Below are positions 19,327 through 27,748 of a DNA stretch of 33,121 nt, piece after piece. A program made the position numbers and the translations under genes. The notes beneath the pieces were generated by a model, which saw only the letters and a list, made by a program, of their open reading frames with translations, had not been told where the DNA came from and made no database searches. This DNA comes from Sphingomonadales bacterium (GTDB lineage: Bacteria > Pseudomonadota > Alphaproteobacteria > Sphingomonadales > Sphingomonadaceae), in NCBI GenBank assembly GCA_006226685.1, contig SBGG01000087.1:1-33121 (forward strand). Reading direction: 5' to 3'. Position 1 is the stretch's first letter, and each line of letters begins with the position of its first letter.

Positions 19327-19471
19327 GAATATGTTTTCCTCTCAAACCGGCTTGGATATAATTTATTTATTTTGTCAGACTATTAATCCGGTGAGGGAGC
19401 GTCAAGCGGTGGTGTTTGTGAGGGGGGTAATTCTTCTGAGGGAGGGAGAATTCCGATCGCAAGCTCGACTA

Positions 19472-19485
19472 TCATAGTGCTATTT
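19472..19485. promoter_or_regulatory. Weak operator-like site on the GH95 side of the divergent region
   Basis: TCATAGTGCTATTT resembles the TGATAGCGCTACCT sites but has a changed core (GTGC). It lies 64 bp from the strong site at 19536. It may be a weaker half of a two-operator arrangement, or chance. Confidence 0.25.
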
Positions 19486-19535
19486 GCCGGTATGTTTCCC
19501 GAGGTGGGGCTTCTGACCAGGGTGGCATTGCTTTT

Positions 19536-19549
19536 TGATAGCGCTACCT
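19536..19549. promoter_or_regulatory. Probable LacI-family operator upstream of the secreted esterase
   Basis: TGATAGCGCTACCT, then TTTA, is identical to the site at 9030. It lies 37 nt before the esterase start. A TTGCTT hexamer 8 nt upstream resembles the TTGCCA found at the 9030 site, so both promoters may have the operator next to or within the core promoter. The two identical sites are about 10.5 kb apart and both lie upstream of genes for glycan uptake or degradation. Confidence 0.6.
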
Positions 19550-19585
19550 TTAGTCTGGCAAAAAATTATGAGCGGGAGAGCGATC

Positions 19586-20545
19586 ATGATTCGTTTGAAG
19601 AGCATGAAAGCGGCGGTACGGCCCGTGCGCGGGTGGCTTGTGGGGTGGGGCGTTGTCGCCATCTTTGCCCTGACGGCACCGGTGCAGGCACAGGCCAATA
19701 AGATGACCCCCATTGCGGTGCCCGCGCAACCCGGTGCGATCATGCTGGGAACAGGTGAACTTGCGGGGGCAACGGCGCCGGAATCCTGGCATAGCCAATA
19801 TGGCAGTGTGTTCGCCCGCAACGTCACCATTGCCACGCTCACTCCCTTCCTGCCGGATCCGGCGAAAGCGACGGGAACCGCGGTTGTTGTTGCGCCCGGC
19901 GGAGGATTTCAGACGCTGTCGATGGAGAATGAAGGATGGGATGTAGCCCGCGCGCTTGCTGCGCGGGGCGTCGCCGCCTTCGTCCTGAAATACCGGCTTC
20001 GTCAGACACCGGCGCGTCTGGATGCGTTTGAGCGGTCGAGCGCGGCGATGGCGTCGCCCGGTGCCCGCTCGTCGCGCCCGGATGTGAAGGAGATGATGGC
20101 AAATCTGACGCCGCAAATTGCCGATGCGCGCGCGGCTTTCTCGCTCATCCGCAAGCGCGCGGCTGAATGGAAAGTGGACCCGTCCCGCATCGGTATGGTC
20201 GGCTTTTCGGCCGGGGCGATGCTGACCATGGCAACCGCCTTTGAGGGAGAGGATGCGAAGCCAGCCTTTATCGGCAATATTTACGGCCCGCTGGCGCCGA
20301 TGACCGTGTCTGCCGATGCGCCGCCGCTGTTCGTGGCACTGGCCGCCGATGACCCGCTATTCGGCAATAGCGGCTTCGGGCTGATCGAAAGCTGGCTCGG
20401 CGCCGGTCGTCCGGTCGAATTTCACCTGTTCGAACAGGGAGGTCATGGTTTCGGCATGTATCCGAAGACGACCACCAGCACCGGCTGGTTCGACGCGTTT
20501 GCCCGCTGGATGGGAATGCACGGTTATCTGAAACCCGCGCAATAA
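19586..20545 (+). CDS. Secreted alpha/beta-hydrolase esterase (acetyl-esterase/BD-FAE-like)
   Basis: This serine esterase of 319 residues probably deacylates hemicellulose fragments in the periplasm. The ATG at 19586 has GGGAGAG 5 nt upstream; the open frame before it contains the operator, so the upstream TTG is rejected. The signal peptide ends near APVQAQ (31-36). The oxyanion loop is VVAPGGGF (101-108). The triad is S208 in GFSAG, D255 or D256 in AADDPL and H287 in GGHGFG. This layout fits the esterases often annotated as acetyl xylan esterase or BD-FAE-like. It is divergent from GH95, has its own operator, and is followed 197 nt later by the GH9 gene on the same strand. Acyl specificity is inferred. 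Confidence 0.85.
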   Translation: MIRLKSMKAAVRPVRGWLVGWGVVAIFALTAPVQAQANKMTPIAVPAQPGAIMLGTGELAGATAPESWHSQYGSVFARNVTIATLTPFLPDPAKATGTAVVVAPGGGFQTLSMENEGWDVARALAARGVAAFVLKYRLRQTPARLDAFERSSAAMASPGARSSRPDVKEMMANLTPQIADARAAFSLIRKRAAEWKVDPSRIGMVGFSAGAMLTMATAFEGEDAKPAFIGNIYGPLAPMTVSADAPPLFVALAADDPLFGNSGFGLIESWLGAGRPVEFHLFEQGGHGFGMYPKTTTSTGWFDAFARWMGMHGYLKPAQ

Positions 20546-20552
20546 TGCGATG

Positions 20553-20579
20553 ACCCGTGGGAGCAGTCATTTCACGGGT
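20553..20579 (+). terminator. Weak hairpin after the esterase gene
   Basis: A 7-bp inverted repeat (ACCCGTG at 20553-20559 with CACGGGT at 20573-20579) starts 8 nt after the esterase stop, with a 13-nt loop. No T-run follows. The remaining DNA up to the GH9 start (to 20742) has no GCGC-type operator or recognisable gene. Confidence 0.2.
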
Positions 20580-20742
20580 TGGAAATCCAGGAAAACAGAA
20601 ATTTGGATTGCGATTTGATCCAGCCGCAATCCGATGGTGCCCGGACAGGCAGGCATAAGTGCTGCCCGCTTGCGGCGGGATGCGCCGATTTGCGGTGTCA
20701 CGGCCTGCACGGGCTGACATGATGAGAGGAGAGGATGCTGTG

Positions 20743-23229
20743 ATGAAAAGGGTTGTGAAGGTCTTGCTCGCTTCCGCCAGTCTGGTGGCCGCGCTGAATG
20801 TTGCGCAGGGCCGGTCGTTGACCGTTACGCCAGCCGATACCCTCGAAACGCAGGGTCTTACCGTTATTGTCGATCAGAACCAGTTCAGCCCGATCTTCTT
20901 CGATGAAAAAAACGCCGGCATTCAGATCGTGTTGCATGGCGAGCGTATCGCGACGGATGGCGCGGTGCGGCTCGATCCGACGCCGGAACAATGGGCGCCG
21001 GTGCCCGCCTTCATCAGCCGGACGCGTGGTGCGGAACCCGATCAGGTCGTGGTGCGCTCCGCCTATAAGGATGTGAACCTCAATTATAGCGTGAAGGTCA
21101 CGGCTGAAGGGGATGGTTTCCGTATCGCCGTCGATCTGGATCGGCCGTTGCCGACGGAGCTTGCGGGTAAGGCCGGTTTCAATCTCGATTTCCTGCCTAC
21201 CGCCTATTTTGGCAAGACCTATATCATGGGGAGTGCTCCGGGTCTGTTCCCGCGTCATCCGACCGGTCCCATGGCCAAGGACGGCTCGGGCGATCCCCTG
21301 CCGCTGGCGGAGGGAGGCAAATCAATCACCCTCGCGCCTGAGGATCCGCTGACGCGGGTGACGATCACCTCTGACACGGCGCCGCTAAAACTGTATGATG
21401 CGCGCAACCGGGCCCAGAATGGCTGGTTCGTGGTGCGCTCGCTTATCCCTGCCGGGGCAAAGGAAAATGCGGTCGTCTGGCATGTTCGCCCCAATGTCGT
21501 GAAGGACTGGGTGCGGCGGCCGGTCGTGTCGTTCAATCAGGCCGGCTATACCCCCGGCAGGCACAAGGTCGCGCTGATCGAGCTTGATCCCAACTTCCGG
21601 GGCCCCGCCGAGGCGGAGCTTCTGCAGTTGACCGCCGATGGCCGTAAAGTGCCGGTTCTTCGCGGGGCGATCCAGCCGCGCGGTCGCTGGATGCGTTATG
21701 ACTACGCCGCTTTCGATTTTTCCAGCGTGCGGGAGCCAGGTGTCTACGCCATTTCCTACGCGGGTGAAATCAGCAATCCTTTCCGCATTGCGGCCGATGC
21801 CTATGATCGTATCTGGCAGACGTCGCTCGATACTTTCCTTCCCGCGCAGATGGATCATGTCGGTATCCGGGAGCAATATCGCGTCTGGTCGGCGCCGTCG
21901 CATCTGGATGATGCGCGGCAGGCTCCGCCCAATATCGTCCATTTCGACGGCTATAAAATGGGGCCGAACCTCGATTCCCCATTCAAGGCAGGGGAGCATA
22001 TTCCCGGCCTTGCGGTCGGCGGCTGGCAGGATGCTGGGGATTATGACATTCAGACCCCACAAAATGCGTCGGTCGTGCGCGATCTGGTATGGGCGCGTGA
22101 GCTGTTCGGCCTCGACTGGGATGAAACCAGCGTGGACGAAAAGGCCCGCGCGGTGGAGATCCGCAAACCCGACGGCGTAGAGGACGCGGTTCAGCAGATC
22201 CGCCATGGCACGCTGCAACTGCTCGCCCAATATAAGGTGTTCGGTCATGCCATCGTCGGGATCGTCGATCCGGCATTGCGGCAATATGCGCATCTCGGTG
22301 ATGCGGGATCGCAAACCGACGGCCTGATTTATGACCCCGCGCTGGCACCGACCGAAGTGCAAGGCCGGACATCGGGTGTGCCCGATGATCGCTGGGCGTT
22401 CACCACGGACCTGCCTGTCAACAATCTGATGGTTGCCGGGGCGCTCGCAGGGGCCAGCCGCGCGCTGGCCGCCAGCGACCCGTCCATGGCGGGAGAAGCG
22501 CTGGAAGCCGCGAAAACCCTGTGGAACAGGCAGCAGACCGGGGCGATCCGTGCGGGCGACGGACGCGACGATTCCGCATCGCCTCGATCGGCGGAGGTGG
22601 CCAATGTCGCGGCCACGGCCGAACTGCTGATCACGAGCGGGGGAGACAGGGTGTATGCCGACCGGCTTCGGCAGTTGTTGCCTGTCATCGAGCAGAATTT
22701 CCACTGGATCGGCGATGCCGCGGTGCGCGCCATTCCCTTCATGGACGCCGATTACCGCGCCCGGCTGGTGCCGTTGGTCCGGCAGATGAAGGCGAAAATC
22801 GATAGCGAGCTGGCGGCCAACCCGTTCGGGGTTCCGGTCGGTGAAGGATCATGGGCCGGTTCGAACCAGATCGTCAGCTTCGGAACGACCATGTACCTGT
22901 TGCACAAGGCGTTTCCCGAACTGGTCGGCGCCGATTATACGCTGAATGCGATCGATTATATTCTGGGGCGGCACCCGGCCAACAACCTGTCGCTGGTTTC
23001 CACCGTCGGCACCGCTTCAAAGCTGATCGGCTATGGCCATAATCGCGCGGATTACAGCTTCATTCCTGGCGGACTGGTGCCGGGGGTGCTGATCGTCAAA
23101 CCCGACCTGCCGGAGTTGAAGGTCGACTGGCCGTTCCTGTGGTTTGAGAATGAATATACGGTGGGAGCCACATCATCCTATATCCTTGCGGCCCGTGCCG
23201 CCATGGCGGTTGCCGGGGAGATGCGCTGA
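20743..23229 (+). CDS. Secreted GH9 glycoside hydrolase with Ig-like CelD_N domain and extra N-terminal domain
   Basis: This inverting beta-glucanase-type enzyme has 828 residues; GH9 acts on beta-1,4-glucans including xyloglucan backbones. The ATG at 20743 has GAGAGGAGAGG about 8 nt upstream and starts a signal peptide (to about 23). Residues about 25-255 form a strand-rich domain I do not recognise. An Ig-like CelD_N domain follows (RPVVSFNQAGYTPGRHKVAL, about 259-350). The (alpha/alpha)6 catalytic domain has GGWQDAGDYD with D430 and D433 as the base pair, GRHPANNLS near the C terminus, and E804 in FENEYT as the acid. Some such proteins are exo-acting rather than endoglucanases. It is convergent with the LysR gene. 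Confidence 0.88.
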   Translation: MKRVVKVLLASASLVAALNVAQGRSLTVTPADTLETQGLTVIVDQNQFSPIFFDEKNAGIQIVLHGERIATDGAVRLDPTPEQWAPVPAFISRTRGAEPDQVVVRSAYKDVNLNYSVKVTAEGDGFRIAVDLDRPLPTELAGKAGFNLDFLPTAYFGKTYIMGSAPGLFPRHPTGPMAKDGSGDPLPLAEGGKSITLAPEDPLTRVTITSDTAPLKLYDARNRAQNGWFVVRSLIPAGAKENAVVWHVRPNVVKDWVRRPVVSFNQAGYTPGRHKVALIELDPNFRGPAEAELLQLTADGRKVPVLRGAIQPRGRWMRYDYAAFDFSSVREPGVYAISYAGEISNPFRIAADAYDRIWQTSLDTFLPAQMDHVGIREQYRVWSAPSHLDDARQAPPNIVHFDGYKMGPNLDSPFKAGEHIPGLAVGGWQDAGDYDIQTPQNASVVRDLVWARELFGLDWDETSVDEKARAVEIRKPDGVEDAVQQIRHGTLQLLAQYKVFGHAIVGIVDPALRQYAHLGDAGSQTDGLIYDPALAPTEVQGRTSGVPDDRWAFTTDLPVNNLMVAGALAGASRALAASDPSMAGEALEAAKTLWNRQQTGAIRAGDGRDDSASPRSAEVANVAATAELLITSGGDRVYADRLRQLLPVIEQNFHWIGDAAVRAIPFMDADYRARLVPLVRQMKAKIDSELAANPFGVPVGEGSWAGSNQIVSFGTTMYLLHKAFPELVGADYTLNAIDYILGRHPANNLSLVSTVGTASKLIGYGHNRADYSFIPGGLVPGVLIVKPDLPELKVDWPFLWFENEYTVGATSSYILAARAAMAVAGEMR

Positions 23230-23286
23230 GGCGCGTGCTTCACCATTCGGCGATGGAGGCCGCCGGGGGGCGGGGCACCGTCGCCC

Positions 23287-24219
23287 TCACGGGGCGGAGG
23301 GCTTCGACCGGCTCGCCTCCGCGAGGAAGACCGGCCGCAACTGTCTGACCATGAAATCGATAAGCGCGCGGACATGGGGCAGGATCGTCGGATGCTTGGG
23401 GAAGACGGCCGAGAAACGGGTGGTCTCCATGCGCCATGCGGGCATAACCTCGACCATCATGCCCCTGTCGAGATCATCCTCGCAAATGAAGGAGGGCAGG
23501 GCCGCAATGCCCAGCCCTGACAACACCGCCTGCCGCAGCAGCATCAGGTCGTTGCAGACGAGACGTGGTTTGAACTCCACCGCCATGTCCTGCCCTTCGT
23601 GGGACAGCCGCCAGATGGCCTGCATGTCGTGCTCGCCCCAGGCCATCAGGTCGAAACGGGGCAGGTCGATATGGCTTTGCGGCATGCCCTTGCGTTCGAC
23701 ATAAGTGGGGGTTGCATAAATGCCATATTGGGCGTCACCCAGCTTGGTGGCGGCAAAGGAGGCCTCGGCCATCGGCAGGGCGCCGACGACGATCGCCACG
23801 TCAAACCCTTCCCGCAACAGCGCGATCTGGTCGTTCGATACCACGCTGACCAGCCGGACATTGGGATAGGCCTCGAGATAGCCGGTGAGGAGTGGGGCTA
23901 ATATGCTGCGGTCCAGTTCATGGGGCAGGACGATGCGCAACAGCCCATGGGGGTTGTCGTTCTGGCTCTGGATGGCCCGCTCGCCGTCGCGGATCAGGCC
24001 GAGGCAGCGCTGGCAATATTCATAGAACACCATGCCTTGCTGGGTCAGCGTCACCTTATGCGTGTTTCGGCGCACCAATTGCGTGCCGAGATGCTCCTCC
24101 AGACGAGTCATGCGGCGACTGATCGTGGATTTGGGAACGCCCAGAACCCGCCCGGCCTGAGTCAGGCTTTCCAGTTCGGCGATCTTTGAAAATGCATATA
24201 AATCTTTGATTTCTATCAT
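23287..24219 (-). CDS. LysR-family transcriptional regulator
   Basis: This 310-residue protein has the LysR winged helix-turn-helix at residues 1-60 (SLTQAGRVLGVPKSTISRRM, then LEEHLGTQLVRR), followed by a periplasmic-binding-like effector domain from about 90 to the end. It is transcribed divergently from TBDR 2, the usual position for a LysR that controls its neighbour. It may regulate TBDR 2 and perhaps the permease-kinase operon, which share a palindrome. The effector is unknown; a carboxylic acid is one guess from context. The Shine-Dalgarno is weak. No sign of damage. Confidence 0.92.
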   Translation of the reverse strand: MIEIKDLYAFSKIAELESLTQAGRVLGVPKSTISRRMTRLEEHLGTQLVRRNTHKVTLTQQGMVFYEYCQRCLGLIRDGERAIQSQNDNPHGLLRIVLPHELDRSILAPLLTGYLEAYPNVRLVSVVSNDQIALLREGFDVAIVVGALPMAEASFAATKLGDAQYGIYATPTYVERKGMPQSHIDLPRFDLMAWGEHDMQAIWRLSHEGQDMAVEFKPRLVCNDLMLLRQAVLSGLGIAALPSFICEDDLDRGMMVEVMPAWRMETTRFSAVFPKHPTILPHVRALIDFMVRQLRPVFLAEASRSKPSAP

Positions 24220-24278
24220 ATTTTTCTACTCGTCCAATGCTCTGCAGAGCCGGCTTGATCGCATTGGTTCCATTTATG

Positions 24279-24293
24279 GCAACATTATGTTGC
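24279..24293. promoter_or_regulatory. Palindromic operator-like site upstream of TBDR 2
   Basis: GCAACATTATGTTGC has 7-bp arms (GCAACAT/ATGTTGC) around a central T. It lies 121 nt before the TBDR 2 start and 60 nt before the LysR start. The same 15 bases occur at 30775-30789 before the permease operon. Binding protein unknown; the adjacent LysR or an unlinked regulator are candidates. Confidence 0.55.
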
Positions 24294-24413
24294 GTTAATG
24301 AGGCAGTGCGCCGTCACGAAAGCAACATATGGCTGGTCCAGTGGCCCCACCAACCGCAGAGGCCCTGGGTCGTTGCGGAGAGAAAAATCACCATTTCCAT
24401 CAGGGGACATAGG

Positions 24414-26936
24414 ATGAAAGCGAAGCTTCTCGTCGGAACGGCGTTGTTGTGCGGCCTGTTTCCGGTTTCTGCTCAGGCGGATGACGCCGCGGATAACGCC
24501 GATGCCATTGTCGTAACCGGCCAGCGCGCGCAACAGCAGCGGGCAATCGAGGCGAAACGGATTTCGATCGGCGTGCTGGATGTCGCCGCAGCGGACGAGA
24601 TCGGCCGCCTGCCGGACCGCAACGTGGCCGAAGTGCTCGATCGCGTGGCCGGTGTCGGCGTGCTCTACGATCAGGGCGAAGGCCGCTATGTCTCGGTGCG
24701 CGGCGTTCCCGCCGAACTGAACGGCTATACCGTCAACGGTTTCGAGATCGGTAACCCGGATGCCTCCACCCGCGCCCTGCCGCTCGATGTCATCAGCGGC
24801 CAGCTTCTCAATCGGGTCGAGGTCGTCAAGGTCAAGACCGCCGATTATGATGGGCAGGGCATTGGCGGCGTGACCAACCTCGTCACCAACACCGCCTTCG
24901 ACTTCAGCAAGCCCTTCGTCGTTCAGGCTTCCGGTCAGGCGGGTACGCAGCAGCTCAACGACAAGGTGCCGGTGCGCGGCGATGTCAGCGTCGGCGGCCG
25001 CTTCGGTGCGGACGAACAGTTCGGCATCCTGCTGGGCGCCAGCTATTCGGATCGCCCGTTCCGCAGCTACGGCTTCTTCCCGGACGACTGGGTTTATAAT
25101 GACGATGCGGCGCGCGGCGGCGTCCCCAAGAACATCAAATATTCCGAATATAATATCGACCGGGCCCGTCATGGCGCGGCCGCTTCGCTCGACTGGCGGC
25201 CCAATGAGAACACCCAATTTTATGCGCGCGGCATCTACAGCAAGGTGATCGAGGACGAGAATCGTCAGCGTTTTCGCATGGATTTCGGCACCTATGATTT
25301 CAACGACGATGGTTACACCGGCACTTCGTCCAACACGGCGCAGCGTTCGGACCTGCGCGTCGATCACAACACCAAATCGGTGCTGACCGGAATGCTTGGC
25401 GGCCAGACCAGAGCGGATCGCTGGACCATCGATTTCGGCGGCGCCTATGTCCATAATGTCTATCATGAATATGAGGGCGTGTGGCAGTTCCGCGGCAATC
25501 CGGGCGATGCAACCTTCGACTTCACCAATAAGGTCTATACGGCCGCGCCGGTCACGGGGCTGACGCCCGATGGGCTGGAGTTCCGCCAATATACGCTGCG
25601 CGATACGGTCGGCACCGAAGACACCTGGCAGGGCAGGGTCGATGCGCGCTACGATCTGGGCGGCGAAAGCTTCATCAAGGTCGGTGCAAAATATCGCAGC
25701 ACCGACAAGAAATATGATCAGACGCTGGGCCTCTATACACGCGGCACATCAGGCAATCGCTTCAGTCTGGCCGATTATGATCTCGCCGGTGCCGATATGA
25801 CGGCCTATCCGGTGTCGGGCCGGCCCTATGTGATCAGCCCGGTCATCGACACCGGCGCGATGCAGGCTTTCACCGATCAGTATCTCGGTTCCGCGCTGAT
25901 GGTGCTCGATGAGGGCGCGACGCTGGCGAACAACACCGTGTCGGATTACGACATGACGGAGAAGGTCGCTGCGGGCTATGTCTTCGCCAATATCGAGATG
26001 GGAGAGATCACCCTCACACCGGGCCTGCGTTTCGAACATACCGAACTCGACGTTTCGGGTTTCAGCCTGCAGGACGGTACGAACGTCGTCCCCGTCTCCG
26101 GCAATTCCAGCTATGACAACTGGCTGCCGAGCCTTGTGGTGCGGGTCAAGCCTGCGGAGGATGTGATCCTGCGCGCGGCCTATTCGCGGTCGATCGGCCG
26201 CCCGCAATATGAGAGCATGTCCCCCGGATCGAGCCTCAGCACGGTCGAGGATTCGGTGTCGCTCGGCAATCCGAACCTCAAGCCCTATGTCGCCGATGCG
26301 CTCGACATGTCGGCGGAATGGTATTTCGCCCGGGGCGGCCTGATATCGGTCGCGGCGTTTGCGAAGTTCATCAAGGACCCGATCTTCACCCAGACCTTTC
26401 TGGTCAATGACGTGACCTATGCGGGCACCCATTATGACACGCTGGAATTCACCCAGCCGCTGAACGCCGACAAGGGCAGCATCGTCGGTCTGGAAGCAAG
26501 CTATCAGCAGCAGTTCACCTTCCTGCCGGGCCTGCTTTCCGGCTTCGGCATCAACCTCAACTTCACGCTGACGGACAGCGATCTGCGTGTACCGGGCCGG
26601 GGGAATTCGACCTTCCCTAACCAGTCGAATTTCATCTACGGCGCGCAGCTTTTCTATCAGCATGGGCCGGTGCAGGCCTCGGTCGCGTTCCATAATACCG
26701 GGCGGTCGTTGCTGATACTGGGCGATATTCCGCTCAACGACCAGTTTAGTGACGATTATCGCCGCCTTGATGCGAAGTTCAACTTTGCCGTTACGGAGAA
26801 TTTCAACATCTTCTTCGAAGGGCAGAATCTGACCGATGAGCCGACCCGGCAATATCAGGCGGACAATCGCAACTGGACCATTCAGAATGAACGCTATGGC
26901 CGCGCTTTCTATGCCGGTGCGTCCGTGAAGTTCTGA
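24414..26936 (+). CDS. TonB-dependent receptor 2 (Caulobacter/Xanthomonas type)
   Basis: This outer-membrane receptor has 840 residues from the ATG at 24414, which follows AGGGGACATAGG and begins a clear signal peptide (MKAKLLVGTALLCGL to SAQA). The longer open frame from 24237 would include the promoter and palindrome and is rejected. The TonB box is near ADAIVVTGQ (29-37). The plug has EIGRLPDRNVAEVLDRVAGV and YVSVRGV. The barrel carries LGNPNLKPYVADALDMSAEWYF and ends in an aromatic residue. It is translationally coupled to a small secreted protein (TGATG overlap) and divergent from a LysR gene. It lacks the GCGC-type operators of the hemicellulose locus, so it probably imports something else. 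Confidence 0.94.
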   Translation: MKAKLLVGTALLCGLFPVSAQADDAADNADAIVVTGQRAQQQRAIEAKRISIGVLDVAAADEIGRLPDRNVAEVLDRVAGVGVLYDQGEGRYVSVRGVPAELNGYTVNGFEIGNPDASTRALPLDVISGQLLNRVEVVKVKTADYDGQGIGGVTNLVTNTAFDFSKPFVVQASGQAGTQQLNDKVPVRGDVSVGGRFGADEQFGILLGASYSDRPFRSYGFFPDDWVYNDDAARGGVPKNIKYSEYNIDRARHGAAASLDWRPNENTQFYARGIYSKVIEDENRQRFRMDFGTYDFNDDGYTGTSSNTAQRSDLRVDHNTKSVLTGMLGGQTRADRWTIDFGGAYVHNVYHEYEGVWQFRGNPGDATFDFTNKVYTAAPVTGLTPDGLEFRQYTLRDTVGTEDTWQGRVDARYDLGGESFIKVGAKYRSTDKKYDQTLGLYTRGTSGNRFSLADYDLAGADMTAYPVSGRPYVISPVIDTGAMQAFTDQYLGSALMVLDEGATLANNTVSDYDMTEKVAAGYVFANIEMGEITLTPGLRFEHTELDVSGFSLQDGTNVVPVSGNSSYDNWLPSLVVRVKPAEDVILRAAYSRSIGRPQYESMSPGSSLSTVEDSVSLGNPNLKPYVADALDMSAEWYFARGGLISVAAFAKFIKDPIFTQTFLVNDVTYAGTHYDTLEFTQPLNADKGSIVGLEASYQQQFTFLPGLLSGFGINLNFTLTDSDLRVPGRGNSTFPNQSNFIYGAQLFYQHGPVQASVAFHNTGRSLLILGDIPLNDQFSDDYRRLDAKFNFAVTENFNIFFEGQNLTDEPTRQYQADNRNWTIQNERYGRAFYAGASVKF

Positions 26937-27748
26937 TGCTGGGACTTGCTCTTGTGCTTGCGGCGTCCGCGCCGCAAGCCGCCATCACCGGACGGATTGC
27001 GGCGCCCGAGGCCAATCAGGGCGTCGCCGCCGGACGGAAGGTGGTTTATGCCATCTCCAATCATGAGATCGGCGAATATGACAAGCGCACCGGCAAGCGG
27101 CTGCGCCATTGGGAGGGAGACCCCGCCCATTTCAGGCATATGAACAGTTGTACGCTGGTGAGGCATGATCTGGTTTGCGCGGCGTCCAACTATCCGGCCA
27201 CGCCGATGCAATCGATGGTGGAACTGTTTGACACGCGCACGCTGACGCACAGCAGGACGGTCGCGCTCGATGGCTTTCCGGGTTCCCTCACCGTGTTGAC
27301 GCGGCACAGGGGGCACTGGTGGGCGGTCTTCGCCAATTATGACAGCCAGAGCGGCGCGACCGGCCGGGATCATCGCGACAGTCTGCTGGTCGAGCTGGAC
27401 CAGAATTTCCGCGAGATACGCCGCTTTCATTTTCCCGGCAGCGTACTCGAACGCTTTGCTCCGCGCAGTTGCTCGGGTGCGCAATGGGGCAAGGACGGGC
27501 TGCTCTATGTGACCGGGCATGACCGGCCCGAACTTTATGCGCTACGCGTGCCGGAAAAGGGAACGCAGCTCGCCCATGTCGCAACCTATGCGATCGCCAC
27601 CAACGGGCAGGCGATCGACTGGGACCTGGAGCAGCCGGACCTGCTCTGGTCGATCGAGCGGTCAACACGGGAAATGGTCGCCGCCCGCGTCGATCTCAAG
27701 GCTCCGCTGCGATCGGGGATTCAATCAGGATCGCCCGAAAATCATTGA
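26936..27748 (+). CDS. Small secreted propeller-like protein coupled to TBDR 2
   Basis: This 270-residue protein has a short signal peptide (MLGLALVLAASAPQAA). Its ATG overlaps the TBDR 2 stop as TGATG, so it is translationally coupled. I do not recognise a named family. The sequence shows repeated short strand units with Asp/Gly turns, such as EIGEYDKRTGKRLRHW, ELFDTRTLTHSR, LLVELDQNFREIRRFHF and ELYALRVPEKG, the pattern of a beta-propeller of YVTN or glutamine-cyclotransferase type. It probably works in the periplasm on, or binds, the substrate imported by TBDR 2. Its 3' end overlaps the convergent glycerate kinase gene by 53 bp. Confidence 0.72.
   Translation: MLGLALVLAASAPQAAITGRIAAPEANQGVAAGRKVVYAISNHEIGEYDKRTGKRLRHWEGDPAHFRHMNSCTLVRHDLVCAASNYPATPMQSMVELFDTRTLTHSRTVALDGFPGSLTVLTRHRGHWWAVFANYDSQSGATGRDHRDSLLVELDQNFREIRRFHFPGSVLERFAPRSCSGAQWGKDGLLYVTGHDRPELYALRVPEKGTQLAHVATYAIATNGQAIDWDLEQPDLLWSIERSTREMVAARVDLKAPLRSGIQSGSPENH

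Noticed and set aside
24237..24413. N-terminal extension of TBDR 2
   Set aside because: The extra residues do not form a signal peptide and would cover the palindrome and promoter; the ATG at 24414 has both a ribosome site and a signal peptide.
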